Source: an uncultured Aquimarina sp. (GTDB lineage Bacteria > Bacteroidota > Bacteroidia > Flavobacteriales > Flavobacteriaceae). From it: DNA of 64,000 nucleotides. How positions within the stretch are numbered: the stretch's first letter is position 1; each line of letters starts with the position of its first letter. The DNA is taken from the NCBI GenBank assembly GCA_947503135.1, contig CANNCQ010000012.1:1-64000 (forward strand), given 5' to 3'. The notes beneath the pieces were generated by a model, which ran no database searches, was not told the DNA's origin, and worked only from the letters and a program-made list of their open reading frames with translations. A program made the translations under genes and the position numbers. Shown one piece after another: positions 49,201-55,100 of the stretch.

Positions 49201-52111
49201 AACCTGATGGGCCTGTTATTGGGCAGTTTTCTAAATTTGTTTCCCCCGAACAATTATCAGGGTTTACCCTACTCCAAACCAACCTAGTGTCGCGTGGGTA
49301 ACTAGTAGGGATTTCAAATTGTGCTTCACAAATTTCAAACTGTACCATTCGCTGGTTATTGGTAGTACATACTGGTAGTAAAACACCATTCAAATCAGGG
49401 TTTTCTAATGGCCTGTTTATTGGTAATGTCGCATCAAATAAACCTACATTAAAAGTTTCAATACCATCACTACAACCTAAATTAGGGTCTGCTATGGCTT
49501 CTATAATATAAAAACCTGCTCCGTTAGCTATATTACTGAAGTTTTGAGGATTATTAGTTATTGTAACATTGGGTTCTGAAGCATCAAATAAAGGTGTAGA
49601 CGCAAAAGGGGACCCTGATAAAATTTGAGAACTTATACGTCTTGAAGGATCGATAGGATAATCGGTATCATCAATACCGTTTTCTCCATTTGTATCGATA
49701 ACATTACCCATAGCATCGGATATCTCTGCTAATGGATAGAAATATAAATTATATCGAGAAAACCCTTCTCCTCCTTCTAAATCAGTAGTTCCACCTTGCT
49801 CACATATAGTACCAACCTCTGAGGTGCAACGCCCCTGAATTGTTGGTAATTGAATTGTTGGCCCCTCAATTAAGTTATTATTACAATCGGGATCTATTTC
49901 ATTGGCACTACGAATAGGAAATAAACTGGATGGATCTCTCTGCAATAATCTACCATTAAATTCTCCTTGTACTGAATTTGACACTTGATCATAACAAGCT
50001 CTTCTATCTTGATCACACTCATCTAATACACGCACTCTAAATTCTATGGTAATTAGTTCTGTTCTGTCAGGTCCTTCACATGGGTTACAATTAACCTCAG
50101 ATAAAATTGGGAAATTACTAAAATCGATACGATCGGTTTCAAAAGGAAAATTTGTTATTGAACCTGGTGCGTTTTCTCTAGATTGTTGAATGGTAATCGC
50201 ATTTTCGTTGGGCACACTACCATCAAAATCAAAAAACTGCCTAATAGTAGCGTTTGATAATTCAACATTAGCATCTCCATTCAACGTAATTAACTGGGTA
50301 TTTGCTGGGATAAAATCAGTTATACTCAGCTCTGTAGCATCATCATTTCCTATATTACGAAGCGTTAATCTATAAATTAATTCTTCATTAAAATCAATAG
50401 CTTCATTTTGCAGTAATGGAGTGTTAGGGTTTGTTGCCCTAAAAGCTTGTTTTAATAGTGTTACATTTGGCCCCACAATATCTACTGCAAAAGCTACAAA
50501 ATGATTACCGTAACTATCTCCACTAGTAGTTAGTGTAAAAGTTGCCTCAGTATCTGTAAAAAATGGCGCAGATCCCCCTTGTATATTTCGTCCGTTATTT
50601 AAAATTCTGTTTTCCCTGTTATCTAATTCAAACTGGTCGGTATCAAAACCTAACGTATTTGATGAATTAGGTTGCCTAAAAACCCCATTGATTTTATTGC
50701 TAGTAATGGTACTGTTATAAAAATTCGTATTATTATTGCTTCCCGATTCCTCTAACTGTCTTGGCCCACCTAATGATTCGGTTGTTTGAGTGCTAATCAA
50801 TAATTGATCTCCACTAAAACCTCTATCTCCTTCTAAACCAGCCGAAGCTATTTCTGCCATAATGGGATTCGCATTAGGATCCGTAGTAAATGGACCTACA
50901 TCAAATGACACAGGTCTTGACCTATCAAAATTCGATATATAAGAAAATCCATCATAAAAGAAAATACGACGTTCATTAACTGTATTGGCATCTTCATAAA
51001 CAACTGCTAGAGTCCACCCTGCTGCTAATCCTCTATTTCGTATTCCAGTAGTTGCTCTTAAGTTAGCCACCGTCCACCAACCAGATACCTCTTGACCTGA
51101 GTTTTGAAGGCTTGTAAATAATTCTGTTACATCAGCCCTACAAGTATAGGCTCTATCTTGTGTTGGGTCACCAGGTCTTAAATCACGATCTACGTTAAAA
51201 TCAAACCTGTCTATTACATTTAATCTTCTTTGAGTTGTTATTGCTGGATCAAGATTTGCAGGGTCAAGGCTAGGGTCAGAAAGTGCTTGTACATCTTGTT
51301 CCCTAAGTATGTTGTTATTGAAATACGCATTTTCCTGACCATCAAAAATTACCTCAGTTTGAAATACCAATCCATTGGGGTTATTAGTTGTAAGACTTCC
51401 ATCTAAATTGTGTTTACTAATATCATAATACTGCGTTCCATTTGGAGGTAGTATTTTAATTTCTGTGTAATCGGCACTCTCCCTTTGACTATCATCTGGT
51501 TCAAACAAATTTCTGGCAGCATTGGATGTTCCTCCATTAGCATTTACACCATTTGTAGTATACACCCCTCCCCAATACAAAAAAGCTTTAACAACTGTAG
51601 AGCAATCTGGATCAAACTCAAGCCTAGCAGCACTTGAATTAAACGTACCTGTATAGTTATCTTGGCTGTCGTTATTTCCCCGGGGTACAGGTTTTCCATT
51701 TATGTCTGTTTCTCCTGTATATTCAGTTTCTGTTTCAGATAAATTAGAATCAAATAAACCGCTGAATCTATCATCAGATTGATCACTATCAATATCTATA
51801 AAAGCTCTTGTGGGTATTGGTCCAGCTGTAAATCTGTTAGGTCTGTTTCCATCACCGTTATTCCTCGACCTATTATATTCTTGGTTAGGAGTGAAATTTT
51901 CTCCATCAAATTCACCTCGTATTCCTAGAATACTATTTCCTATAATTTGCATATCTCCACGTAACTGAAGATCAATTCTTTGTTCATATTGAATAAGATT
52001 ACCCGTACCCTCACCACCTCTTCGTTGTTGGGCATTAATTTGGCTAATCACTAAAATACTAATTATAAAAAATAAGTAGTATTTGATTGAATTAAGTAAC
52101 TGCTTTTTCAT
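34283..52111 (-). CDS. sprB: SprB-like giant gliding-motility adhesin (T9SS type B cargo)
   Basis: SprB is the mobile cell-surface adhesin that the gliding motor moves along the cell; it is exported by the type IX secretion system. This uninterrupted frame encodes 5942 residues. A signal peptide covers 1-28. An N-terminal globular region with LYWGGVYTTNG near residue 160 follows. A DUF11-like domain lies at about 545-720. Dozens of Ig-like SprB repeats of about 80-100 residues run from about 850 to 5600, many with a Cys near the start, GGxxPYxYxL-type centres and LPAGTYxVxVxD-type ends. The C-terminal type B sorting domain begins at about 5628 (EIPNVFNPSSSNPE) and ends YRSK, but is split by a Thr/Gly/Val-rich stretch. 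It is third in the sprC-sprD-sprB-sprF cluster, 70 bp after sprD. Identity rests on architecture, size and gene order. Confidence 0.92.
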   Translation of the reverse strand: MKKQLLNSIKYYLFFIISILVISQINAQQRRGGEGTGNLIQYEQRIDLQLRGDMQIIGNSILGIRGEFDGENFTPNQEYNRSRNNGDGNRPNRFTAGPIPTRAFIDIDSDQSDDRFSGLFDSNLSETETEYTGETDINGKPVPRGNNDSQDNYTGTFNSSAARLEFDPDCSTVVKAFLYWGGVYTTNGVNANGGTSNAARNLFEPDDSQRESADYTEIKILPPNGTQYYDISKHNLDGSLTTNNPNGLVFQTEVIFDGQENAYFNNNILREQDVQALSDPSLDPANLDPAITTQRRLNVIDRFDFNVDRDLRPGDPTQDRAYTCRADVTELFTSLQNSGQEVSGWWTVANLRATTGIRNRGLAAGWTLAVVYEDANTVNERRIFFYDGFSYISNFDRSRPVSFDVGPFTTDPNANPIMAEIASAGLEGDRGFSGDQLLISTQTTESLGGPRQLEESGSNNNTNFYNSTITSNKINGVFRQPNSSNTLGFDTDQFELDNRENRILNNGRNIQGGSAPFFTDTEATFTLTTSGDSYGNHFVAFAVDIVGPNVTLLKQAFRATNPNTPLLQNEAIDFNEELIYRLTLRNIGNDDATELSITDFIPANTQLITLNGDANVELSNATIRQFFDFDGSVPNENAITIQQSRENAPGSITNFPFETDRIDFSNFPILSEVNCNPCEGPDRTELITIEFRVRVLDECDQDRRACYDQVSNSVQGEFNGRLLQRDPSSLFPIRSANEIDPDCNNNLIEGPTIQLPTIQGRCTSEVGTICEQGGTTDLEGGEGFSRYNLYFYPLAEISDAMGNVIDTNGENGIDDTDYPIDPSRRISSQILSGSPFASTPLFDASEPNVTITNNPQNFSNIANGAGFYIIEAIADPNLGCSDGIETFNVGLFDATLPINRPLENPDLNGVLLPVCTTNNQRMVQFEICEAQFEIPTSYPRDTRLVWSRVNPDNCSGETNLENCPITGPSGCEYIPFKTVEDTVPNDPDTENVTITQTGDYSLTATLQNGGCTETFFFRVIDFTNNLAVTVPTITTCNDSNIVTVEGTSSDGGSQDFRIEYFTNNPATDGDTFTLVETDNPGEEGYARYNVPTPATLPAVVNVRTIITPISPTVIRGTSCVFEFNDPIQFIQPRILDFSLQRAPSCIDDQPDPEPDNTEESKGDLRVEVTDDSEEYTYVLINTNGTTNDESDDIIVRSFNSSNNIDTDNLRNVDPEEEYKIRVYLNGEVPSENDHRLDASTLSNNQCILEEILPAFPAAENFNARINLVRQVSCEPGIIQIVFETPVPTNTTEASFTITDLGIFNEDLNTNIFIQDESLRPETVSEDNVNEGISEDNSTSDRIFYLDLNSVRDFDVVVNINDECSRFIQDIPNPLNVYEGISVVEPIVDEDVTCNGGDNGQFTAMATNLAGGTLQASTTVDFQIISGDNSTVTYPVISTDGNFDSLPAGTYQVVARNISDDANPCVSESVDVEIEQPQPLQAPTIRQESDFICNDTASITVIVGGTGDDATAPIITANTDLGGTRPYRFQLFKDQSTIPESTPGLLVSELPFTGLTNGNYTVGIVDNNGCPLSPLSEVITVDPRSEIDSNSIAEEHDPISCSPNTDIVNPTTEVRVTADVLNDIGSIVNYEVTTANPTDASQANTILGTSAANGIFNLPEGDYEITITTSSECTDTVIVEIEPILQISVTATNPPVPNCIGDTVSVTATVSGFDGRIIQPATTPVGGYTFQLTRNAVEDDTASNSSSVPVVSNSITLTNLLPTTATDFYVLTVTDIVTNCTDEVIINVDAPIAIPTVALDGMPTFVCSSATDGQYQFRVQGSGGNGSTYQFSLEDTDASTPNATADIAFREGETFTVGLPATGSDTYTISVIDDRNCNMPNTTTVTVDAIEPLTASLNTAASNLCATSTTNPNVTIDVSGSPQFSYRLFREGVAVGSTVAVTTVTSSPGSFSLDLPNPSTTTTTDYEIFISDVNHPNVACEVRVPISINPPLTIGDNINENFPNCRASAGALPTAGATTNFTVSGGNGTYNYRVVNSTSGAVLLDTDTSAGVTTAAGVLQTGSNASPTFDFSNDFDGDNIIIEIRDTANTSCPANTTVPFTPIYPILPAVATEVLTPAKCSGDASRFSIGLDFSNFPATTSNNDFIFTFNGNNLGSQNFINNPASGILNYSVEARATGCITTGSVTIQEPTEIIEVARDLVLPSCDNEPTSLTPGATIPGTIRLTVAGGFIDNPNGIISSSNSPTDQLSARYNFIIRELGSTTPLTPTTMPTASNPTIANNGTSTTVEYTDLEPGTYEIESILNDGDTINGNECSERFIVVLPSRPFVNVINTQFNTTDCAAGVDLFIVIDGGADPSNFEILFRSAGFSSNNFIQTDNTDTDFAARFGESDFLDASFLPSGIEVPDLLSFSNRADDDSFDVNDLTLADFTDPPLFLPIPENNNGTFSVAQQNDFIANVESRFFRFTGLPPGGQYQIFVRDIITNCLTEAIIEAPDADNVDVREVRTTNTGSCSPPSGTATVSFNITSALLGDYEIQLQRPGLPDNSNERIVVEVVDPSTPTPLAPGQVTGTLNTSVIPNRIDGIMVTLENLPEILITENANIRVRQIGGSDCSDVLDTPPAPVTIGVDPPIANFEVTSQAGNCETGALLSFSATGGNGSFSYIVVNPTDALPDALTNFPISTPPSESIVIDLNNLDNRIDTSLPPTQAEIDDPDFDQNNFIGRVRVSVRSANCVETTVTPIFFNRPPTLTLGDIIPPNCTSERLPDTINYTIGNFDANQTYQFTVNGTTIIPIDNTSLVITGAAPTESATGTLTVTDGARGYDVVLSGSNNSNCIATANFTIYQDISVTTTTSAVNCDNEFDTITVAVTGGFINPGQTVIPTRELLYELIDVTTNTVIASQETENTTATFTNDAGSILDLQAGVQYQIRVTDRFDPDATTVRESCPLTVDVDEVTPLVVPEFTLAANSVTCPTDSDGGITFTITTNGNTPLPPTFRLYQFNNNTDAMAALTAANTSGDYTMLSGTLVNNPTNDRAYNDLTAVPYVGFLETQGLNCPTPAQLVEVEAPVVPAIADFTVDQNPGVCDNIDRSDDASTLTIAINAVNPSDAAFTYEVTGPNFNINATAITNTIGQVPNLPELPTSLFSDLDYIVTIRNTNQPTCNPLTYTVTVPQCGGIVPPPVTITVDEDDVLCDDTTLGSASFTVAGQPTLDFSYTITGGRAMPSSGTSTTATINLSNLEIGVPYTISVRDRTDPRITDAVTQTFTLDAPEAIIITGDTPSITCASNTPEVTVAYTVANGNGPYTFTLFNDATNSQIGLPVTTTGNSQSFTYSVDGDYRIEVADSNNCTAELEFPINVPDPIAATVNVTNECLPNIEFEIDITSGQASFDYRVFETNATPGAFIENNNNNRIGNNNNTRILDDSSITSAGTYRVEIRDTNSCTTFITPDFVINPQLTATVARMEPVCSPATPPANPQARENGQVTITAAAGSGTYTFQLAELSSATQDPTALFGDPGIVLTPAEVTVLPTSLSFEVSEENRDNFYVVKVTDGNMCEFIRPIRRFDFPETPIASFLKSDIICAGDTGSFTIQTPTVGEGPFTYAIFEGTTRPSPEPADLFNDPAINNTITQTSNVQRTFTYIVRDSNGCESMPQQVTINDNSIQLGSISATPVTCEIIRPARTSTNDNGSITLEILRGRTEFVYTIFNADTNTQVLVPDNLDTTNADGTATTADRTITFTGLEVGNYEIRVIDNEDNDPLTPADGCNSVSFFIEVESASPIDIGPVIYSDCVDSGGSIIALFRISSDNLPFIESPTLGGPPTDPSLTPPMDDVFRYTELTMAQRDLIPFTPTVGTENTYYAITGLPANRAFNLEVIDSVTFCNAVLNLNAEEDLVNITSINVTPDSSCATGSNIVEGELEVTFEVGTSGATLFDVTLLDIDDNLIVTTGGLTNSNPRINQPVGSVLFTGLPVGRYKVRVDEPGGSCGAESEIQELIQAPQLELPRVISTTNASCASFNGTPQLATINVAASGGILFDTANGYEFALVVAGTLQPIPDSAFEDTVSFERDPSISTTWDLYVRDNSSCEPRGPELVTIDINPEPIISVEPFSTNQCDGPSFPIEVTITGYDSSLAPYVFDILRTGTPDIVVANAATLDNSGVDKATVVIPSRGVFDIRVTDVNGCNSIMPVTIYEELMVTTTVGAVECDNTIIGGITANVTGGFTAGPRDILYELFVEGNATPVNTFTQSITATTGASTDSHSFVVDSSANALQAGVRYFVRVTDDFGTAAPVEPICEATSATITTTPIINATPVDLEIIAEIQCDIAPNNTGSIRLNTSTPPASPSPSLPESFELFRFNDEASANTFIANITPPVTPPAQPTAGTLRTGTINTFDNLIAGTYVGFALNNGCYTVFPEPVVLEDPVYVAPNITVTAVSGTCDPLTKGPFIQLEVQDLTTSLNRPYSYRIFEEGGTGGAFITIPGTEEEATLIAGETIIVEVPLAAGDYTVEFRGQSNAICNIPPEVRTPITVADFVIPQIRVERDNTAINGGALSCFTNETVRVFVTGVAGDEFTIEAISLEGPDTITVNPQTNVLIPASGEVAVTFEFTEAGRYEFSAVNPITTCSVTSNPFDIESLDQLQVSVLGSPQISCVGDNDQAITFLVDNHIGFITYELRDTSLLPTDPPVIAATTVEITETTVSDIRTINNEFSTTATLGAGNYELMVTIANDASGTPISTNALCVASASAAVLNAPAQVQFTVSTPTPITCSDEFTIIEATASMGVPPYEYQLTGSDGVPIVDFSINGETAPNTTGFFGTDLLLVADTYTISVRDSNNCEAATPIMVTPEEFITSPTISNVISTEPLCSDETTGTIRVEATLANNLPPTSNRITYTLFTVTGNTQTEIDNREFSSDFTTSNTDHTFTVIAGNAATPNFYVVGVSDEFGCESVISAVQTIEKPEILDFGIPELLIPISCEIRDSSKGETEQIRINAVGGTAPYTIELLERDVDGNRLDPISLLETNNSNGLGIGEFELVPGLNYFRVTDGNNCEAFTVIRVNNAPLPIDFEIIPQQSDRNILCFGETDFVDVDGNVTGGVSGFAYSLVIGTPNASSFTEIETVVNELGDNVNINLPSAVRSGLTRFEGLRSLTTLIANGVYPADATYLYKVTSGSCDPVYRPFEVLERSQIIVEAPEVREPSCFGVQPPDAEVTISIASGDNGEYSIRIIREVNSIFDINVSGVARLLNFRNPTTDDPGNTSVTFSTLLPGNYQLLVSGNNCDLNPIAFTIGDKTPVVVTETAIDAPNCAGDSSSVTYQVSGGTPPYFYRVVDIEALENGDATQEIIFPEIEVWGNPNNVVLASGDTFTITTDNNGDLLKNNNRYQVVVVDSGNERYDLSAAPASYIADTDISGDTLLKVCQPNTPNGFNFEVPDLTGFTAEQRYICETGLYDITVIQPANSTLVRDNITYTLTNITTGSVTTSTGDNVLESIEPGEIVITFDYERPDNNFVCSSLPADNIIQTLEDLPMLEFIRQAVLDENGDPVLDAAGNEVRTGESFELIGLNRYRISAQGGVPPYTYQVTNAQGESLDLEIDLRGRAIFTITESGDYNFSVRDANDCIATSNANDIGFIDIEIPNVFNPSSSNPEVNRWYPDNLTIGDVFPIPNGGIVVEDGVTIITITTGGVTTGGVFTPGQGGRGTITGGTTTQGITVVTTINPDGETSSTVTVTTGGTLVGGITSGTPSFDTNGDTIIVDGTTTGGTLSGGVTSAPVETGTTATPTSTSVIRTTVGNTTTSSTGETTGGIFIETTTMPGPNNTTVTTARVIDLTTGTVTDGTRTGSIVIGGTISGGVPVETNIPVETTTSGGTTINRGDDFIDFANIEVMVFDRYGRLLEQFKGILNDNDGEGWDGTYQGNPMPTGDYWYLIKLNDDRGREISGNFTLYRSK
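34500..35130 (-). other. Thr/Gly/Val-rich insert inside the SprB sorting domain
   Basis: Between IGDVFPIPNGG and FANIEVMVFDRYGR the predicted protein contains about 210 residues (roughly 5661-5870) built almost only of T, G, V, I, S and P, with recurrent TTGGT, TTTGG and ISGG words. The flanking halves match the start and the end of a normal type B gliding-motility C-terminal domain, so the stretch interrupts that domain. At the DNA level it is a degenerate repeat without a fixed period. The boundaries given are approximate. Confidence 0.7.
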
Positions 52112-52181
52112 AAGAAAAATATTTTTTGTTAGTTGGGGCTAACATTTTAATGTTATATAATATTAAAGGGACTATAATTTA

Positions 52182-55100
52182 CTACTTTTCAGAGGTTTTC
52201 ACCATCTTCAATTTCGTTTTTAACAGTCTCTTTTTTTTATCTAAATCAATAATACGATCGTTTGTTATTTCTTTTTGATTGCTTTTAGATTTCACTAAAG
52301 CATCTATAAAAAATATAACGTCGTTACTTTTAATATTAATTTGCGGTTGCATAAAAAGCTCTTTCGCAAAAAAATCTTGTTGTTGTTCAATAATGTCAGA
52401 ATTAAACCCCATTCCGTTGGAGTTGGTTCTGTTATTTTCTGATCCTTGCTGAGGCAATAACGTTCGTTTTAAAGTTGTAGTACGTCCGGTTTCTTCTTTT
52501 TCAACTTTTTTAGTAGTTCTCTTTAAAGCTGCCTGAACTGCTTTTCTACGTTCTTCTTTCTGATCTTCATCACTAATGATTTTTTTAACTCTTACCAGCT
52601 CTGCTCGTTTCTTTTTTTCAACCTCCTCTTTTATAGTAGTAGTTGTTCTAGTAATAGTGGCTTTTTTCCTGTTTGCCTCCTCCGCTTCTTTAGCAAGACG
52701 TTCTTGCTCTAACCTAGCTTCTTCCGCTAAACGCGCTTCTTCTGCTATGCGTGCCTGTTCTGCTTTTCGAGCAGCTTCTATTTCTGCTGCTAATCGACGC
52801 TCTTCTGCTATACGTGCTTCCTCAGCTTGACGAGCGGCCTCTTCTGCTGCCAAACGTTGCTCCTCTGCTATACGTGCTTCCTCAGCTTGACGAGCAGCTT
52901 CTTCTGCTGCCAAACGTTGCTCTTCGGCTATACGTGCTTGCTCAGCTTGACGAGCGGCTTCTTCTGCTGCCAAACGTTGCTCCTCTGCAATACGTGCTTG
53001 CTCAGCTTGTCGAGCAGCTTCCTCAGCTGCCAAACGTTGTTCCTCTGCTATACGTGCTTGCTCAGCTTGACGAGCAGCTTCTTCTGCTGCCAAACGTTGC
53101 TCCTCTGCTATTCGTGCTTGCTCAGCTTGACGAGCGGCTTCTTCTGCTGCCAAACGCTGCTCTTCGGCTATACGTGCCTGTTTTGCTTGACGAGCAGCTT
53201 CCTCAGCTGCTAAACGTTGCTCTTCTGCTATGCGTGCCTGTTCTGCTTGACGAGCAACCTCTTCTGCTGCTAAACGTTGCTCCTCTGCTATTCGTGCTTG
53301 CTCTACTTGGCGAGCGGCCTCTTCTGCTGCCAAGCGTTGCTCCTCCGCTATTCGTGCTTGCTCTACTTGGCGAGCGGCCTCTTCAGCTGCCAAACGTTGC
53401 TCCTCTGCTTTTGCCTCTTTTTCAACAATTACTCGTTTTAAAGAACTTAAAATTCGGTCTTTCTCTTCTGCTGGTATCAATGTAGAAGTACGTATTAAAG
53501 TAGCTCTTGCTTTTGCTTCTTCTAAACTTCCTTCAGATACTATAGCTTCCGTTTCAGCTATTAATTTTTGAGATTGCTCTGCTGCCAAACGCTGCTCTGC
53601 TACTTTTGCTTCTTTTTCAACAATTACTCGTTTTAGAGAACTTAAAATTCGGTCTTTCTCTTCTGCTGGTATCAATGTAGAAGTACGTATTAAAGTAGCT
53701 CTTGCTTTTGCTTCTTCTAAACTTCCTTCAGACACTATAGCCTCGGTCTCTGCTATTAACTTTTGTGCTTGCTCAGCTTGACGGGCTTCCTCGACTGCCA
53801 AACGTTGCTCCTCTGCTATTCGTGCCTGCTCGGCTACACGTGCGGCTTCCTCAGCTGCCAAACGCTGCTCCTCTGCTATTCGTGCTTGCTCAGCTGCCAA
53901 ACGTTGCTCCTCTGCTATCCGTGCTTGCTCGGCTTGACGTGCGGATTCCTCGGCTGCCAAACGTTGCTCCTCTGCTATCCGTGCCTGTTCGGCTACACGT
54001 GCGGATTCCTCGGCTGCCAAACGTTGCTCCTCTGCTATTCGCGCCTGCTCGGCTACACGTGCGGATTCCTCGGCTGCCAAACGTTTCTCTTCTGCTATTC
54101 GTGCCTGCTCGGCTACACGTGCGGATTCCTCGGCTGCCAAACGCTGCTCCTCTGCAATACGTGCCTGCTCAGCTTGACGAGCGGCCTCTTCTGCTGCCAA
54201 ACGTTGCTCCTCCGCTATACGTGCTTGCTCAGCTTGTCGAGCGGCCTCTTCTGCTGCCAAACGTTGTTCTTCTGCTATTCGTGCTTGCTCAGCTTGACGA
54301 GCGGCCTCTTCTGCTGCCAAACGTTGCTCCTCGGCGATACGTGCTTGCTCTGCTTGACGAGCGGCCTCTTCTGCTGCCAAACGCTGCTCTTCTGCAATAC
54401 GTGCCTGCTCGGCTTGACGTGCGGATTCCTCTGCTGCCAAACGTTGCTCCTCTGCTATCCGTGCTTGCTCGGCTTCTTTTTTAACTATAACTCTCTTTAA
54501 TGTACTTAGAATTCGTTCTTTTTCTTCAACAGGAATAAGCTTAGATGATCTAACCAATGTAGCTCTTGCTTTTGCTTCTTCTAGGCTTCCTGTAGCAATA
54601 ATTTGTTCAGTCTCTGAAACTAATACTTGCTTGGCTTTTTCATCAATTTTTCGTTGTTTTTCTTCTTGCGATTCTTCGGTAACAATTCGCTTAAGCGTGC
54701 TTAACTTTTTTTCTTCTGCAGCAGCTATTTCTTGTTTCGTTACTATTCTTTTTAATCTACTTATAATCTTTTTCTTTTCTTCCTCTGGTATAAATTGATT
54801 TTGATTGATTTCTTCGATATTGTTTTGGACTGCAACAGTATTTTCTTGATCTAATAATAAATTTGTAGTTCGAATTAACTCTGCTCCTCGGGCTCTTTTT
54901 ATTTCTTCCGCTGCAACAATAGCTTCATTTTCTTTAATTTTAAGATCTATTTTAGCTAATAACTCCTCTTTTTCAGCATTTGGAATAAATTTATTTTTCC
55001 TTATTAGAGACGCTCTATTTTTAGCTTCTTCAATGTTATTATTTTCTAATAACAGTGTTGTAGATCGTACTAATTCTGCTCCCTTTTTACGTTCTTCAGC

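Noticed and set aside
52741-54477. CRISPR array
   Set aside because: The 60-bp units are contiguous coding repeats without unique spacers.
52751-54500. Long plus-strand frames opposite the sprD repeats (52751-53485, 53763-54500, 53765-54484)
   Set aside because: The 60-bp unit is a multiple of three, so any stop-free frame in one unit stays open across the array. The translations are Leu- or Cys-rich repeats without starts or homology.
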